From: CAWBRT01 sp963814745
GTDB lineage: Bacteria; Acidobacteriota; Terriglobia; Terriglobales; Acidobacteriaceae
Assembly (NCBI GenBank): GCA_963814745.1
Contig: CAWFEA010000001.1
Location: forward strand, 558,001 to 622,000
DNA length: 64,000 bases
Reading direction: 5' to 3'
The translations under genes were made by a program, and so were the position numbers. This document shows, piece after piece, positions 15,833 to 24,549 of the stretch. The notes below the pieces were generated by a model. It saw nothing but the letters and a program-made list of their open reading frames with translations. It ran no database searches and was not told where the DNA came from. The stretch's first letter is position 1; each line of letters starts with the position of its first letter.

Positions 15833-18679
15833 ATGCCCTTATCTGTTCCCGAATTCGTCGAACGTTGGAAGGCCAGCACGCTTTCCGAGCGATCAGCCGC
15901 GCAAAGTCACTTTATAGCCCTGTGCGAAGTTCTGGGACATCCCCATCCCACCGCCGCAGACCAGAGCGGCGACACCTTCACTTTCGAGAGGCATGTTTCC
16001 ACGAACGACGATGGCAAGGGCTTCGCCGATGTTTGGAAACGCGGATTTTTCGGCTGGGAGTACAAAGGGAAGCATCGGGATTTGAGCGCCGCTTACCGCC
16101 AACTGTTGCGGTATCGGGAAGACCTGGAGAACCCGCCGCTTTTGGTGACATGCGACCAAGAGCGTTTTGAGATTCATACCAATTTCACTGGCACGCGTCC
16201 GCAGATTTACAGCTTCACGCTGGATGAACTGCTCGCGGGTACGCCTACGGCAAATTGCGCCCTGTCTCCGCTGGACGTTCTGCGGGCCGTGTTCTCTGAC
16301 CCAAGCCCTTTGCGTCCGGAGGCCGCGCAAGCTCGCGTCACGGAGAAAGTGGCCGAGGAGTTCGCCAAGCTCGCAAACAGCCTGGAGGCCAGAGGCGTAG
16401 AGCCGCAGCGCGCCGCGCATTTCCTTATGCGTCTTCTGTTCTGCCTGTTTGCGGACAGCATTGGTCTTTTGCCCGACCATCTCTTCCGCCGCATGATCGA
16501 GGCCGACAGGGGCAACCCCGCCAATTTTAAGCGCAAACTCTGTCAACTCTTCGCCGCCATGTCTAAGGAAGGCAGCACGTTTGGAATGCACGACATTCAT
16601 TATTTCGACGGCGGCTTGTTTATGGACGATGAAGTCTTTGACCTGGACTGGCGAGACATGAGCGTGCTAAACATCGCCGCCGCGCTCGATTGGTCGCAGG
16701 TAGAACCAGCCATCTTTGGCACGCTATTTGAGCGCAGTTTGAACCCCGGCAAGCGTTCGCAACTTGGCGCGCACTACACCAGCAAGGAAGACATATTGCT
16801 GATTGTGGAGCCGGTAGTGATGGAACCGTTGAAGCGGCGCTGGCAGATTATAAAAGCGGAAGCGGAGGCAGTAGCGGCGGCGGCGGACAAGGTAAAGGGT
16901 CGCGAATACGCGAAGCTCCGCGCCGATCTGGAAGAGCGGGTGCTTGATTGGGTGGCTGAGCTTTCCAGTGTCCGTATTCTTGACCCGGCTTGCGGCAGTG
17001 GAAACTTTCTCTATCTCGCCTTGCGGCGAATGTTGGATTTGTGGCACGAGGCCCGCGTCTTTGCCGCGCACTACGGCCTTCCGACATTTCTGGATAAGCA
17101 GGTTCACCCTTCGCAGCTCTACGGCCTGGAAACCAACATTTACGCGCAAGAACTGGCCTCCGTGGTGGTGTGGATAGGCTATTTGCAGTGGCTCAATCAG
17201 AACGGCATTGGATGGCCTACGGAGCCGATTCTGCGCAAGCTCGATAACATTCAGGATCGCGATGCCATCCTGGCCTACGCGGAGGGCCAGCCAGCGGAAA
17301 CCGAATGGCCCGAGGTGGATTACATCATCGGCAATCCGCCGTTTCTGGGTGACAAGAAAATGCGCGGCGAGCTTGGCGACGGGTACGTAGATGAGTTGCG
17401 CCAGCTTTACGCGGGCCGCGTTCCGGGCGGTGCAGACCTTGTGACTTTCTGGTTTGAACGCGCCCGCGCACAGCTTGAGGCGGGCAAGGCCAAGCGTGCA
17501 GGCTTGCTCGCAACGAACTCCATTAGCATGGTGGGCAATCGCCCGATCTTGGAACGTATTCTGGAAACCGGCGGCATCTTCATGGCCTGGAGTGACCGCC
17601 CCTGGATTCTTGACGGTGCGGCAGTACGCGTTTCGATTCTTGGCTTCGATAATGGCTCGCAAAAAGAGCGCGTACTGGATGGGCAGCCGGTTTCCGCTAT
17701 CCATGCCGATCTGACAGCGAGTGCAGATGTGGCCAGCGCATTACCTCTGCGGGAAAACGCTGGCCTGTGTTTCCTTGGCATCATGAAGGGCGGGCCATTC
17801 GATCTTACGGATGCACAAGCGCGCGTGATGCTCTCTGCGCCTCTGAATCCGAACGGACGGCCAAACTCGGATGTTGTGAAGCAAAGACTGATTGGCCGTG
17901 ACGTGGTACAGCGAAGCCAAGGCAGATGGCTAATTGATTTTGTTGACCGTACCGAACAAGAGTCAGCGCTATACGAATTGCCATTTGAGTATGTACGAGA
18001 ACATGTGAAGCCGCTGCGGGACCTAAACAATCGCAAGCGAACAAAAGAGCGCTGGTGGCTGCACGGTGAAAATCGTCCTGGACTCCGCCGCACTCTCAGG
18101 GGCTTGCAGCGCTGCATCGTGACCCCTGAAGTTGCGAAGCATCGGATTTTCGTCTGGATGAGTACCGATGTTGTGCCGGATCACACTTGCCACGTAATCG
18201 CACGCTCGGATGATTACGCCTTTGGTGTCATACACAGCCGCTTGCATGAAGTGTGGTCCCTGGCGCAAGGCGCATGGATGGGAGTTGGCAACGATCCCCG
18301 CTACTCTTCGGCCCGTACTTTCGAAACCTTCCCTTTTCCTTGGCCGCCTGGAAGTGAGCCGAAAGATTCCCGGCTGGTGGAAGCGATCGCAGAGGCGGCG
18401 CGTGATCTAGTGGAAAAGCGCGATGCTTGGCTCAATCCGCCCGATGCGACGCCAGAGGAACTTAAGAAGCGCACACTCACCAATCTCTATAATGCCCGTC
18501 CCGCATGGCTGGCGGACGCGCATCGCAAGCTAGATGAAGCCGTCTTCGCTGCCTACGGCTGGCCCGCTACGCTCACCGATGCCGAGTTGCTAGAGCATCT
18601 GCTTGCCCTCAATCACGCACGCGCCGCAGAAGCGAAAGCACCAGCCAGCGCGAGGAACGAGGGCGCTAACGCTGAATAA
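15833..18679 (+). CDS. Type IIL-like restriction-modification enzyme, MmeI type (948 aa)
   Basis: Single polypeptide that should both cut and methylate DNA. Seen: an N-terminal PD-(D/E)xK-like nuclease (GFADVWKRGFFGWEYKGK with D66, E76 and K78; then YRQLLRYREDLENPPLLVTCD, as in MmeI relatives), a helical connector, SAM motif ILDPACGSGNFLYLALRRML near residue 381, adenine-methyltransferase motif NPPF near residue 503, and a C-terminal target-recognition region ending SSARTFETFPFPWPP. No separate R, M or S subunit gene is adjacent, consistent with a stand-alone enzyme. N6-adenine methylation is expected; the site is not predictable here. Confidence 0.88.
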   Translation: MPLSVPEFVERWKASTLSERSAAQSHFIALCEVLGHPHPTAADQSGDTFTFERHVSTNDDGKGFADVWKRGFFGWEYKGKHRDLSAAYRQLLRYREDLENPPLLVTCDQERFEIHTNFTGTRPQIYSFTLDELLAGTPTANCALSPLDVLRAVFSDPSPLRPEAAQARVTEKVAEEFAKLANSLEARGVEPQRAAHFLMRLLFCLFADSIGLLPDHLFRRMIEADRGNPANFKRKLCQLFAAMSKEGSTFGMHDIHYFDGGLFMDDEVFDLDWRDMSVLNIAAALDWSQVEPAIFGTLFERSLNPGKRSQLGAHYTSKEDILLIVEPVVMEPLKRRWQIIKAEAEAVAAAADKVKGREYAKLRADLEERVLDWVAELSSVRILDPACGSGNFLYLALRRMLDLWHEARVFAAHYGLPTFLDKQVHPSQLYGLETNIYAQELASVVVWIGYLQWLNQNGIGWPTEPILRKLDNIQDRDAILAYAEGQPAETEWPEVDYIIGNPPFLGDKKMRGELGDGYVDELRQLYAGRVPGGADLVTFWFERARAQLEAGKAKRAGLLATNSISMVGNRPILERILETGGIFMAWSDRPWILDGAAVRVSILGFDNGSQKERVLDGQPVSAIHADLTASADVASALPLRENAGLCFLGIMKGGPFDLTDAQARVMLSAPLNPNGRPNSDVVKQRLIGRDVVQRSQGRWLIDFVDRTEQESALYELPFEYVREHVKPLRDLNNRKRTKERWWLHGENRPGLRRTLRGLQRCIVTPEVAKHRIFVWMSTDVVPDHTCHVIARSDDYAFGVIHSRLHEVWSLAQGAWMGVGNDPRYSSARTFETFPFPWPPGSEPKDSRLVEAIAEAARDLVEKRDAWLNPPDATPEELKKRTLTNLYNARPAWLADAHRKLDEAVFAAYGWPATLTDAELLEHLLALNHARAAEAKAPASARNEGANAE

Positions 18680-18730
18680 TCAAGCCAGAAGGAAGTAGCC
18701 GATTAGAAAGCGGCTGAGGAGGCTAATCAG

Positions 18731-19450
18731 TTGAACTCCGCCGAGAAACATCCGCCTGACCTAACGCTGAGACCTGGCCTCAAACAGCAGGAATGCGCTA
18801 TTACGGGCTGCAGTGAGCCGCCAACGAAAATGAGGTTTCCGGCCGTTCGTGGGCAGTTCTGCAAGCTCCACGGCGAGATGATCATCATGCGAGTTGCAAA
18901 GCGAAACTATGATGACCTCGTGAAATACCTGCGCGAACAAGGAATCACGGAAGATCCCACGTTCACCGAGAATGAGAACTTTGACTCTGTACCCTGTAGC
19001 ATTCCAAGCTGCTCGGGTATCGTTTCCTATTCGCCGTACGGCTTCATACCCGCCTTCAAACCATACAAAAAAGGATTCGTCTGGTTCTGCGAGCAGCACT
19101 ACTCTGCCATCACCTATGTTCTCGAACGAAGGAACGAATACCGAGTGCTCCGCGAAATGGAGCACAAGACTAGGCGGGAAGACCCCGACGTAGCGAAGCG
19201 AAGACTAGCAATTCTTAAATGGTTCACGAAATATCAGGAAACCAAGAATTACGTTGAATCTATCTGCCGGGAGCTTCAAAAACAGCGAGTGCATATGAAG
19301 CCGGAATGGCTTAGGAAATGGGAGCGTAACGGGTTCCGAGTTGAGCAGACCAACTGGTTTGATGCGTATCAGAAGAATCGCAAAGCGAAAGAAGACATCC
19401 AGAAGTATGTTTCAAAGATTTGCCACCCTGAGCTAAGGAATCCTAACTAA
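18731..19450 (+). CDS. Hypothetical Cys-rich protein (239 aa)
   Basis: Not recognised. The start is TTG 18731 with AGGAGG 8 nt upstream, a convincing site. The N-terminal half holds two Cys-Cys-Cys-His sets (CAITGC...FCKLH and CSIPSC...FCEQH), probably two zinc-binding knuckles; the C-terminal half is charged and helical (RRLAILKWFTKYQETKNYVESICRELQKQ). It follows the RM gene by about 50 bases, so it may be cotranscribed and could be an accessory or phage-type gene. Confidence 0.6.
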   Translation: MNSAEKHPPDLTLRPGLKQQECAITGCSEPPTKMRFPAVRGQFCKLHGEMIIMRVAKRNYDDLVKYLREQGITEDPTFTENENFDSVPCSIPSCSGIVSYSPYGFIPAFKPYKKGFVWFCEQHYSAITYVLERRNEYRVLREMEHKTRREDPDVAKRRLAILKWFTKYQETKNYVESICRELQKQRVHMKPEWLRKWERNGFRVEQTNWFDAYQKNRKAKEDIQKYVSKICHPELRNPN

Positions 19451-19454
19451 TCGC

Positions 19455-19495
19455 CACTCGCGTTCGCAAGAATCGGTAAAGGGCGAATGCGAGTG
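19455..19495. promoter_or_regulatory. 13-bp inverted repeat built on ACTCGC/GCGAGT
   Basis: CACTCGCGTTCGC at 19455-19467 and GCGAATGCGAGTG at 19483-19495 form a 13-bp inverted repeat with one mismatch and a 15-nt loop. Two more ACTCGC units follow at 19544-19555. No T-run follows, so an operator for the downstream HTH gene is as likely as a terminator. The same hexamer clusters around the QueC-like cassette at 50.6 kb. Confidence 0.5.
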
Positions 19496-19588
19496 CGCAC
19501 CTCTCTAAGCAAGTTAAATCTTCAGTTTCTGCTTCCTTTCCTCACTCGCACTCGCCTTTTGCTGTGTTCGATTGACGTGAATCGCGCC

Positions 19589-20206
19589 ATGAGCGAAGTT
19601 GAAGCCGTGAGCAAAGACGTGTACAACGCGGCTTGCAGGTGCCAACTTCGGCCAGCGGTAAAGGCTGTGCTCCAGCAACTGGCGTGGTTTGCGAATGAAA
19701 ACGGCGAAAACAGTTTCCCCAAGGTCTTGACCATTGCCGGCCGCACCAGCTTAACAAGGCGTGGAGTTCAGAAGGTGTTACGCGAGCTGGAATCGCAAGG
19801 AATCATCACTGGCAGTGGGTCTCGATTGGGTGGAAGTGGACATTCGACGCATTACCGCATCAACCTGGGTTGTCTGTTCGAATTATCGCAATCAGCGAAT
19901 GGTGTTCGCCCTTCGCACCAGAAAAAGGGTGAATCACACGACACGCAAAGGGCGAACATCATGCCGGAAAACGGCGAACAGCCTTCGCCCGAACAGAACA
20001 ACAATGAAAAAGAAAAGGCAACCCCCTACGAAGTTCAGGCTCTGCAAGCACGGATAAGGAAAACTGCGAAAGGCATGGGAATGCATACCATGACCTACCA
20101 GGAAGAAAAAGAGCGGCGTGCATATTTGCAGGGACAGAAAGTTGCATTGCTCTCGCTTGAGGCTCACCAGCAGCAAACGAGAGCATTTGAGGGGAACGAT
20201 GACTGA
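19589..20206 (+). CDS. Helix-turn-helix protein of replication/element-control type (205 aa)
   Basis: Seen: an N-terminal winged helix resembling HTH_36 domains (LRPAVKAVLQQLAWFANENGENSFPKVLTIAGRTSLTRRGVQKVLRELESQGIITGSG), a Gln/Asn/Glu-rich linker and a charged helical C-terminus. ATG 19589 is chosen because the family domain begins soon after it; the frame is open further upstream. Proteins of this type are common beside integrases in mobile elements, where they control or initiate replication or excision. Its stop overlaps the next gene (ATGACTGA). Confidence 0.65.
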   Translation: MSEVEAVSKDVYNAACRCQLRPAVKAVLQQLAWFANENGENSFPKVLTIAGRTSLTRRGVQKVLRELESQGIITGSGSRLGGSGHSTHYRINLGCLFELSQSANGVRPSHQKKGESHDTQRANIMPENGEQPSPEQNNNEKEKATPYEVQALQARIRKTAKGMGMHTMTYQEEKERRAYLQGQKVALLSLEAHQQQTRAFEGNDD

Positions 20207-20456
20207 AACGGAACTTCTGAGACACGCACAATTCGAGTTTATCGACTGCCCTGAGCTGGCGAAGCGCTGGAAGTTGCCGGAATCGTGGATACGCGAACAG
20301 GTAAGGAAGCGCTCAGACGATCCGATTCCGCACGTTCGCTTCGGAAAGTACGTCCGCTTTCGATGGGGAAGCCCAGAACTTGACGGTTGGGCAGAGCGGC
20401 GTATTATTAGCGCCAGCAACAGGAAAAGCAGGGCGGATTCTCAGAAAGGAAATTGA
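20199..20456 (+). CDS. Excisionase/AlpA-like HTH protein (85 aa)
   Basis: Small HTH_17-type protein. Seen: DCPELAKRWKLPESWIREQVRKRSDDPIPHVRFGKYVRFRWGSPELDGWAERR, the classic layout of a MerR-like helix-turn-helix followed by a wing ending at the R-F-GKYVRF turn. ATG 20199 has GAGGGGA upstream and overlaps the previous stop; its own stop (TGA 20454-20456) directly abuts the integrase ATG. Order HTH, excisionase, integrase is typical for a tyrosine-recombinase element and predicts control of excision. Confidence 0.75.
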   Translation: MTETELLRHAQFEFIDCPELAKRWKLPESWIREQVRKRSDDPIPHVRFGKYVRFRWGSPELDGWAERRIISASNRKSRADSQKGN

Positions 20457-21611
20457 ATGATGAGAACCCGCCACCAAAAGGGATATTTGTACAAGAAAGG
20501 CAATCTCTGGATGCTCAGATACTACGACGACCAGCAATTGCCCGATGGAACAATAACAAGAGTACAGAAGGCCCGGAAACTCGTTGAGGCAATCGGAGAG
20601 TATCGCACCAAAACAGCGGCGCGGACGTTGGCCGAAGAACAGCTTGAGCCAGTGAACGCGAGCCGCACCACTCCGCAAAGCGTCATGTCGCTGGAAAGGT
20701 TTGTGGATAGCCACTATCTGCCATTCGTGGAGAGCCACAAGAAAATCAGCACCTATGACGGCTATCGCAAAATGTGGACGTGCTACCTGAAACCACAGAG
20801 CAAAGGCGCGCTCCGCGACTTCAGGACGGCGGACATAGAGCGCATTCTGGAAACGATTGCCCAGGCGAACAACTTGACGTGCACGACCCTACAGCATATC
20901 AAGGCGTTTCTCTCCGGCGCGTTCCGGTATGCAAAGAGGCAAGGCGTGATCCGATCCGAAAACCCCGTGCGCGATGCGGTGATCCCGAGGGGAAAACCAG
21001 CGGGAGACACCTACGCGTACTCATTGGAAGAGATTACGCAAATGCTGCAAGTGCTACCGGAGCCAGCGGCAACGATTGTTGCCGCCGCATCGTTTACCGG
21101 AGCGCGGCGAGGCGAGTTGCGGGGCTTCCGCTGGGAAGACTACGACGGCGAGCAGATTCGCATTTCGCAGTCGTACTGGCGAGGCCATCGGCAAGAGCCC
21201 AAGACGCGGAAGAGCCGCGCGCCCGTGCCCGTTATAAAGCAGCTAGCCGAGCGGCTCGATCTGCATCGGGAGTTGCTGGGGAATCCTGCGTGCGGTCTGA
21301 TGTTCCAGAGCACAGCAAGGAAACCACTGAATCTCGATGCGCTGGCAAAAGACGTTATACGGCCAGCCTTCGAGAAGCATGGGCTTCAGTGGCACGGCTG
21401 GCACGCCTTCCGGCGGGGCTTAGCAACCAACCTGCATCGTCTTGGCGTTTCAGACGAGACGATTCAGAGGATTCTGCGGCACTCCACAATTTCGGTGACG
21501 CAGAACTGCTACATCAAAACAGCCGACGCAGATGCAGTTGCGGCGATGCGTTCCCTGGAAAATGCACCCAATATGCACCTTGGAAGCCCAAAGCGGCCCC
21601 AGGTGATGTGA
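20457..21611 (+). CDS. Tyrosine integrase of the tRNA-Ser island (384 aa)
   Basis: Complete phage-type tyrosine recombinase. Seen: N-terminal SAM-like binding domain (SLERFVDSHYLPFVESHKKISTYDGYRKMW), then the catalytic residues Arg in TGARRGELRGFRW, His-x-x-Arg in WHAFRRGLATNL, the RILRHSTISVTQNCYIK box with His and the nucleophile Tyr. The gene ends 57 bases from the 3' end of the intact tRNA-Ser, its likely target. It is homologous to the truncated integrase at 53677, which also lies beside a tRNA-Ser fragment. Confidence 0.93.
   Translation: MMRTRHQKGYLYKKGNLWMLRYYDDQQLPDGTITRVQKARKLVEAIGEYRTKTAARTLAEEQLEPVNASRTTPQSVMSLERFVDSHYLPFVESHKKISTYDGYRKMWTCYLKPQSKGALRDFRTADIERILETIAQANNLTCTTLQHIKAFLSGAFRYAKRQGVIRSENPVRDAVIPRGKPAGDTYAYSLEEITQMLQVLPEPAATIVAAASFTGARRGELRGFRWEDYDGEQIRISQSYWRGHRQEPKTRKSRAPVPVIKQLAERLDLHRELLGNPACGLMFQSTARKPLNLDALAKDVIRPAFEKHGLQWHGWHAFRRGLATNLHRLGVSDETIQRILRHSTISVTQNCYIKTADADAVAAMRSLENAPNMHLGSPKRPQVM
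21562..21580 (+). repeat. ATGCACC repeat pair at the integrase 3' end
   Basis: ATGCACCC at 21562-21569 and ATGCACCT at 21573-21580 lie within the last codons of the integrase gene, about 90 bases from the tRNA. The same octamer clusters beside the tRNA-Ser fragments at 7235 and 54646, so it may be an integrase arm-type site. Confidence 0.45.
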
Positions 21612-21668
21612 CAAAAACCCAAGACCCGAACGGCAAGTACTTGTGCTGAAGGAACTTAAAAAGGAAAC

Positions 21669-21758
21669 TGGCGGAGGGAGAGGGATTCGAACCCCCGGTA
21701 CGGTTTCCCGTACAGCGGTTTTCAAGACCGCCTGTTTCAACCGCTCACACATCCCTCC
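21669..21758 (-). tRNA. tRNA-Ser(UGA), intact
   Basis: On the minus strand a full class II tRNA: acceptor GGAGGGA pairs with TCCCTCC, followed by G and an encoded CCA at 21669-21671. The anticodon loop is CTTGAAA (anticodon TGA). A long variable arm (TGTACGGGAAACCGTACC) and T arm GGGGGTTCGAATCCC follow. It is the only intact tRNA in the window, and two integrase genes flank it. Confidence 0.95.
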
Positions 21759-21791
21759 GCGGTCTGTTATCAGCAGTTTACCAGCACCTCC

Positions 21792-22883
21792 TCATTGCAC
21801 CCTAACCGATTGTGGGGACTTTTGGGGGGACTCCTGTCCCTTTTCCGCGAGCGCAATCACCTGCTCGGCGTTGAAATGCTCCAGCTTCTCGATCGCACGT
21901 CGTTTGTGTTCCGGCGTGCGATGAATGTAGCGCATTGTGATGGTGATCGTGGAATGCCCCATCAGTTCCTTGAGCGTGGGCAGGTCCACGCCGGCCATCG
22001 CTGCCCTCGACCCATAACTGTGGCGAAGATCGTAGATACGGAATTTCTCGCGCCCGGTCTGTTCGAACACCTTGTAGTGGCTATGGTGCAAAGCGCCCAT
22101 AGGCCGCTTCGGGTCAGAACGGTGTGGGAATAGATATCGCCCCTTGGTCGCCTGCATGCGCCTTCCAAGCACCTCGCCGGCACGTTTGGTAAGCGGGATG
22201 TTACGCCGCGCCGACTTGGTCTTGCCGCGCGGCACAAACAGGTATTGCCGCTCGAGGTGCACATTGGCCTTTTCTGCCTCATACACCTCCTGCGGGCGCA
22301 TCCCCGTTTCCAGGATCAGGACGGCGAGGTCGCGCAGCAACGGATTGGCCGCAGCCAAGTACGCTTCTTCCTCCTCGTGACTGACGATGCGCATTGACCC
22401 CGGGCCCTCCTCCAGGAAACGCACTCCCCTAACCGGATTGCGCTGGAGGTGACCGATGTGCATGCCGAAGTTAAGCATGAAGCGCAGAGCAGCCAGATCA
22501 CGGTTGGTGCCAGCCGCCGAGATTTCGTCGAAACGCTCCATCTTAAATTGTTCCACCTCGGCCGCCGAGATTGCATCGAGGCGCAAGCTCCCGAAGAACT
22601 CCACCAGCGGCTTCGAGCTGACCTTATACCGCTGATGGGTCCGAGGGTGCGCCTCGTGCTCCTTCTTATCCCAGGGCAAGAATTCTTGCACCACGAAGTC
22701 CCTGAAGAGCGGGATGGTCTTGGGTGCAATCAGACCAGCCCGCCGTTCCGCTAGGGCGGCTTTGCTTATGGACTCCACGCGCATAGCCGCGTTTCGGTTG
22801 GTTAAGCGAGTTGATCCCCGATGGCGCTGACCTTCGAAGAGAAACTCGTAAAGGTAGATGCCACCGCGCTTAAAAACGCTCAC
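21792..22883 (-). CDS. Second tyrosine integrase, on the 5' side of tRNA-Ser (363 aa)
   Basis: Complete tyrosine recombinase. GTG 22883 is chosen: AAGGAGG stands 5 nt upstream, and the start overlaps the stop of the HTH gene before it (ATGTGA). Seen: N-terminal Arm/SAM-like domain, catalytic Arg in LETGMRPQEVYEAEKANV, RIYDLRHSYGSRAAMAG (His-x-x-x-Arg region), LMGHSTITITMRYIH with the nucleophile Tyr. It belongs to a different subfamily from the integrase at 20457. Its stop is 33 bases from the tRNA 5' end. No second attachment site for it was found. Confidence 0.9.
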   Translation of the reverse strand: MSVFKRGGIYLYEFLFEGQRHRGSTRLTNRNAAMRVESISKAALAERRAGLIAPKTIPLFRDFVVQEFLPWDKKEHEAHPRTHQRYKVSSKPLVEFFGSLRLDAISAAEVEQFKMERFDEISAAGTNRDLAALRFMLNFGMHIGHLQRNPVRGVRFLEEGPGSMRIVSHEEEEAYLAAANPLLRDLAVLILETGMRPQEVYEAEKANVHLERQYLFVPRGKTKSARRNIPLTKRAGEVLGRRMQATKGRYLFPHRSDPKRPMGALHHSHYKVFEQTGREKFRIYDLRHSYGSRAAMAGVDLPTLKELMGHSTITITMRYIHRTPEHKRRAIEKLEHFNAEQVIALAEKGQESPQKSPQSVRVQ

Positions 22884-23191
22884 ATCTGCCTCCTTGATTT
22901 GCGAGCGGAGACAGAAACCTTGCAACCCTCCAGGTACGTCTGAACGTCCTTGGCATCATACCCGACTTTGCTCCCTAATTTGTAATACGGGATGCCGCGC
23001 TTTTCTGACCGCCACTGCGCGAGTGTGTCGGTGGAAAGACCAGTCCACTCTGACACCTCGTTTGCGTTCAGAAGGCGTGCCGCCGATACGGCGGAAGAAC
23101 TCCGGCGGTGGCGCCGTCTCCTTTTTACCAGCGCCAACCTCTGGCATGTCTGGGGTGCGCACTTTTTCGTCCACCTCGCCACTGCCGGCAA
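22880..23191 (-). CDS. Excisionase-like HTH protein (up to 103 aa)
   Basis: HTH_17-type DNA-binding protein. Seen: LLNANEVSEWTGLSTDTLAQWRSEKRGIPYYKLGSKVGYDAKDVQTYLEGCKV, the usual helix-turn-helix plus wing. The start is uncertain: TTG 23191 opens the frame but the first 35 residues are basic and unlike the family, so the true start may be internal. The gene overlaps the following integrase start by 4 bases, hence an excisionase or regulator for that integrase. Confidence 0.7.
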   Translation of the reverse strand: MPAVARWTKKCAPQTCQRLALVKRRRRHRRSSSAVSAARLLNANEVSEWTGLSTDTLAQWRSEKRGIPYYKLGSKVGYDAKDVQTYLEGCKVSVSARKSRRQM

Positions 23192-23373
23192 GACGAGAGC
23201 CTGCGCATCGACTTGCTGCGGTATTGCACGGTGATTGTTCCTCGCTGCTCAACTGTTACGGCCTCAGTGGCTGCAGTGCTCGCAGCCTATGCCCCTGAGA
23301 TCTGGCCCTGCTTTCCGATTACCAGCAGAGTGCGAATTAAGCTGCCCTCCTCGGGAGAACACCGACCGAAACG

Positions 23374-24045
23374 TCAAACCTTACGCCGGGCGGCAGCGCG
23401 CCCCCGAGGTGCTTTGCTGCGTCCATCTCTAGGAAGTTGCTCCCAGGATTTTTGGTCATCTTCCTTTTCGTTCTTCCGGCGGGTCTTCGCCGCAGCAGCG
23501 AGCTGTTTCTTCCGTACCGGAGTGCCCTTCCTAAGATCGTCCACATTGTGATCGGGGCAGCAGCGAACGCGCGTATCAGCCTTTGTAAGGAACCACCTGC
23601 TGCAGACTTCACAGCGCTTTATCGTTCCTAGCTGGCCGTCGATAGCAATCATGATGATCATCTCGACCACCAGGCACTCGGGATTGCAGCATGCATCTTC
23701 GCCTTCGATTCGCGTACGAAGTTTCTGACTGTTTAATTCGCCTGAAGGAGTATCGGTGCAATTGATTAAAAGTTGCCATTTGTTGCCGTCGCGCATCATT
23801 GGGGGACTTAAGTTCGGCGCAAGTCGATAGGAGTAGGAAGCGGCGATCTCATCCAGGCATTCAATTCTCGGATTGGGGGCGTGTTCGGAAGGCCCATCGA
23901 CACCGAAAAGCGAAATCCGATTTCGGTCGAAATCCACGGACCTAGCAGCGCTCTGATTCATGCGCTGGACGAGAGCGCCGATACGTTCAGCAGCATCCCG
24001 ATCCGCACTTGTTCCTGAAACCGCGCGGTTCAACCAGTTGACCAC
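23374..24045 (-). CDS. CGNR-like zinc-finger protein (223 aa)
   Basis: Not firmly assigned. The C-terminal part holds RCEVCSRWFLTKADTRVRCCPDH, a Cys-x2-Cys...Cys-x2-His zinc finger like that of CGNR proteins (often described as stress-response DNA-binding proteins), followed by a very basic tail (KKQLAAAAKTRRKNEK, RGRAAARRKV). The N-terminal 100 residues match no family I know. The start is GTG 24045 with no strong ribosome binding site. It lies upstream of the HTH-integrase pair in the same direction. Confidence 0.55.
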   Translation of the reverse strand: MVNWLNRAVSGTSADRDAAERIGALVQRMNQSAARSVDFDRNRISLFGVDGPSEHAPNPRIECLDEIAASYSYRLAPNLSPPMMRDGNKWQLLINCTDTPSGELNSQKLRTRIEGEDACCNPECLVVEMIIMIAIDGQLGTIKRCEVCSRWFLTKADTRVRCCPDHNVDDLRKGTPVRKKQLAAAAKTRRKNEKEDDQKSWEQLPRDGRSKAPRGRAAARRKV

Positions 24046-24549
24046 AATATGGCGATATCCAATCGGGCTCCCGTCTGGGTTTGTTCGAACGCGCGGATGG
24101 GAGTCAAGTTCATGAGCCCCATGCTGCTGTTTTCAAATCAGATTGCGGACGAACTCAACGAGTTTTTCAATGAACAAGAATGATAGGGCTCGTCCACGAC
24201 AAATCAACCACGAACACCCAGCGTAGACTGGACACAAGATACGGACGTTTTTTGCAAAGGGAAAGTCGGAATTCCTAAACTCCTGTTCCGCCAGGGCGCC
24301 TCAAAGTGACTCCAGAATCAATTCCGGTTGTCAACCACTCGCCCAGAACCCGCTCAAGTTTCCCACAACGCGGTTTCCTGCCCCCGGAGATGATCTGCTG
24401 CTCCTTGAGGGTATAGTTCCACGATTACTTCCGAGTTGCCATCCGGAAGTTGAAATTGTGCTGCCTGACACGCCGCACCCGTTGCACGACTCGCTTCGGG
24501 CTTCTTTTAGCGAGTATCCATCGTGTATGCAGCCAAAATCCGCTCGGCA
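24046..24549. other. Non-coding gap, nothing recognised
   Basis: About 500 bases between the zinc-finger gene and the TPR regulator. I see no supported gene, repeat or RNA here. Confidence 0.4.

Larger units (their letters stand above)
7235..21727. mobile_element. Integrative genomic island at tRNA-Ser(UGA), about 14.5 kb
   Basis: Bounded by the 50-bp direct repeat of the tRNA-Ser 3' half (7241-7290 and 21678-21727). The tyrosine integrase gene ends 57 bases from the intact tRNA, which is the usual arrangement. Cargo from left to right: a small regulator-like gene, a DUF1801 gene, an IclR/ABC/opine operon, a small acidic protein, an HNH protein, a type IIL-like restriction-modification enzyme, a hypothetical gene, an HTH protein, an excisionase-like HTH protein and the integrase. 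Confidence 0.75.

Noticed and set aside
16724..17704. 326-codon leftward frame inside the RM gene
   Set aside because: Antisense of the methyltransferase core; no start signal.
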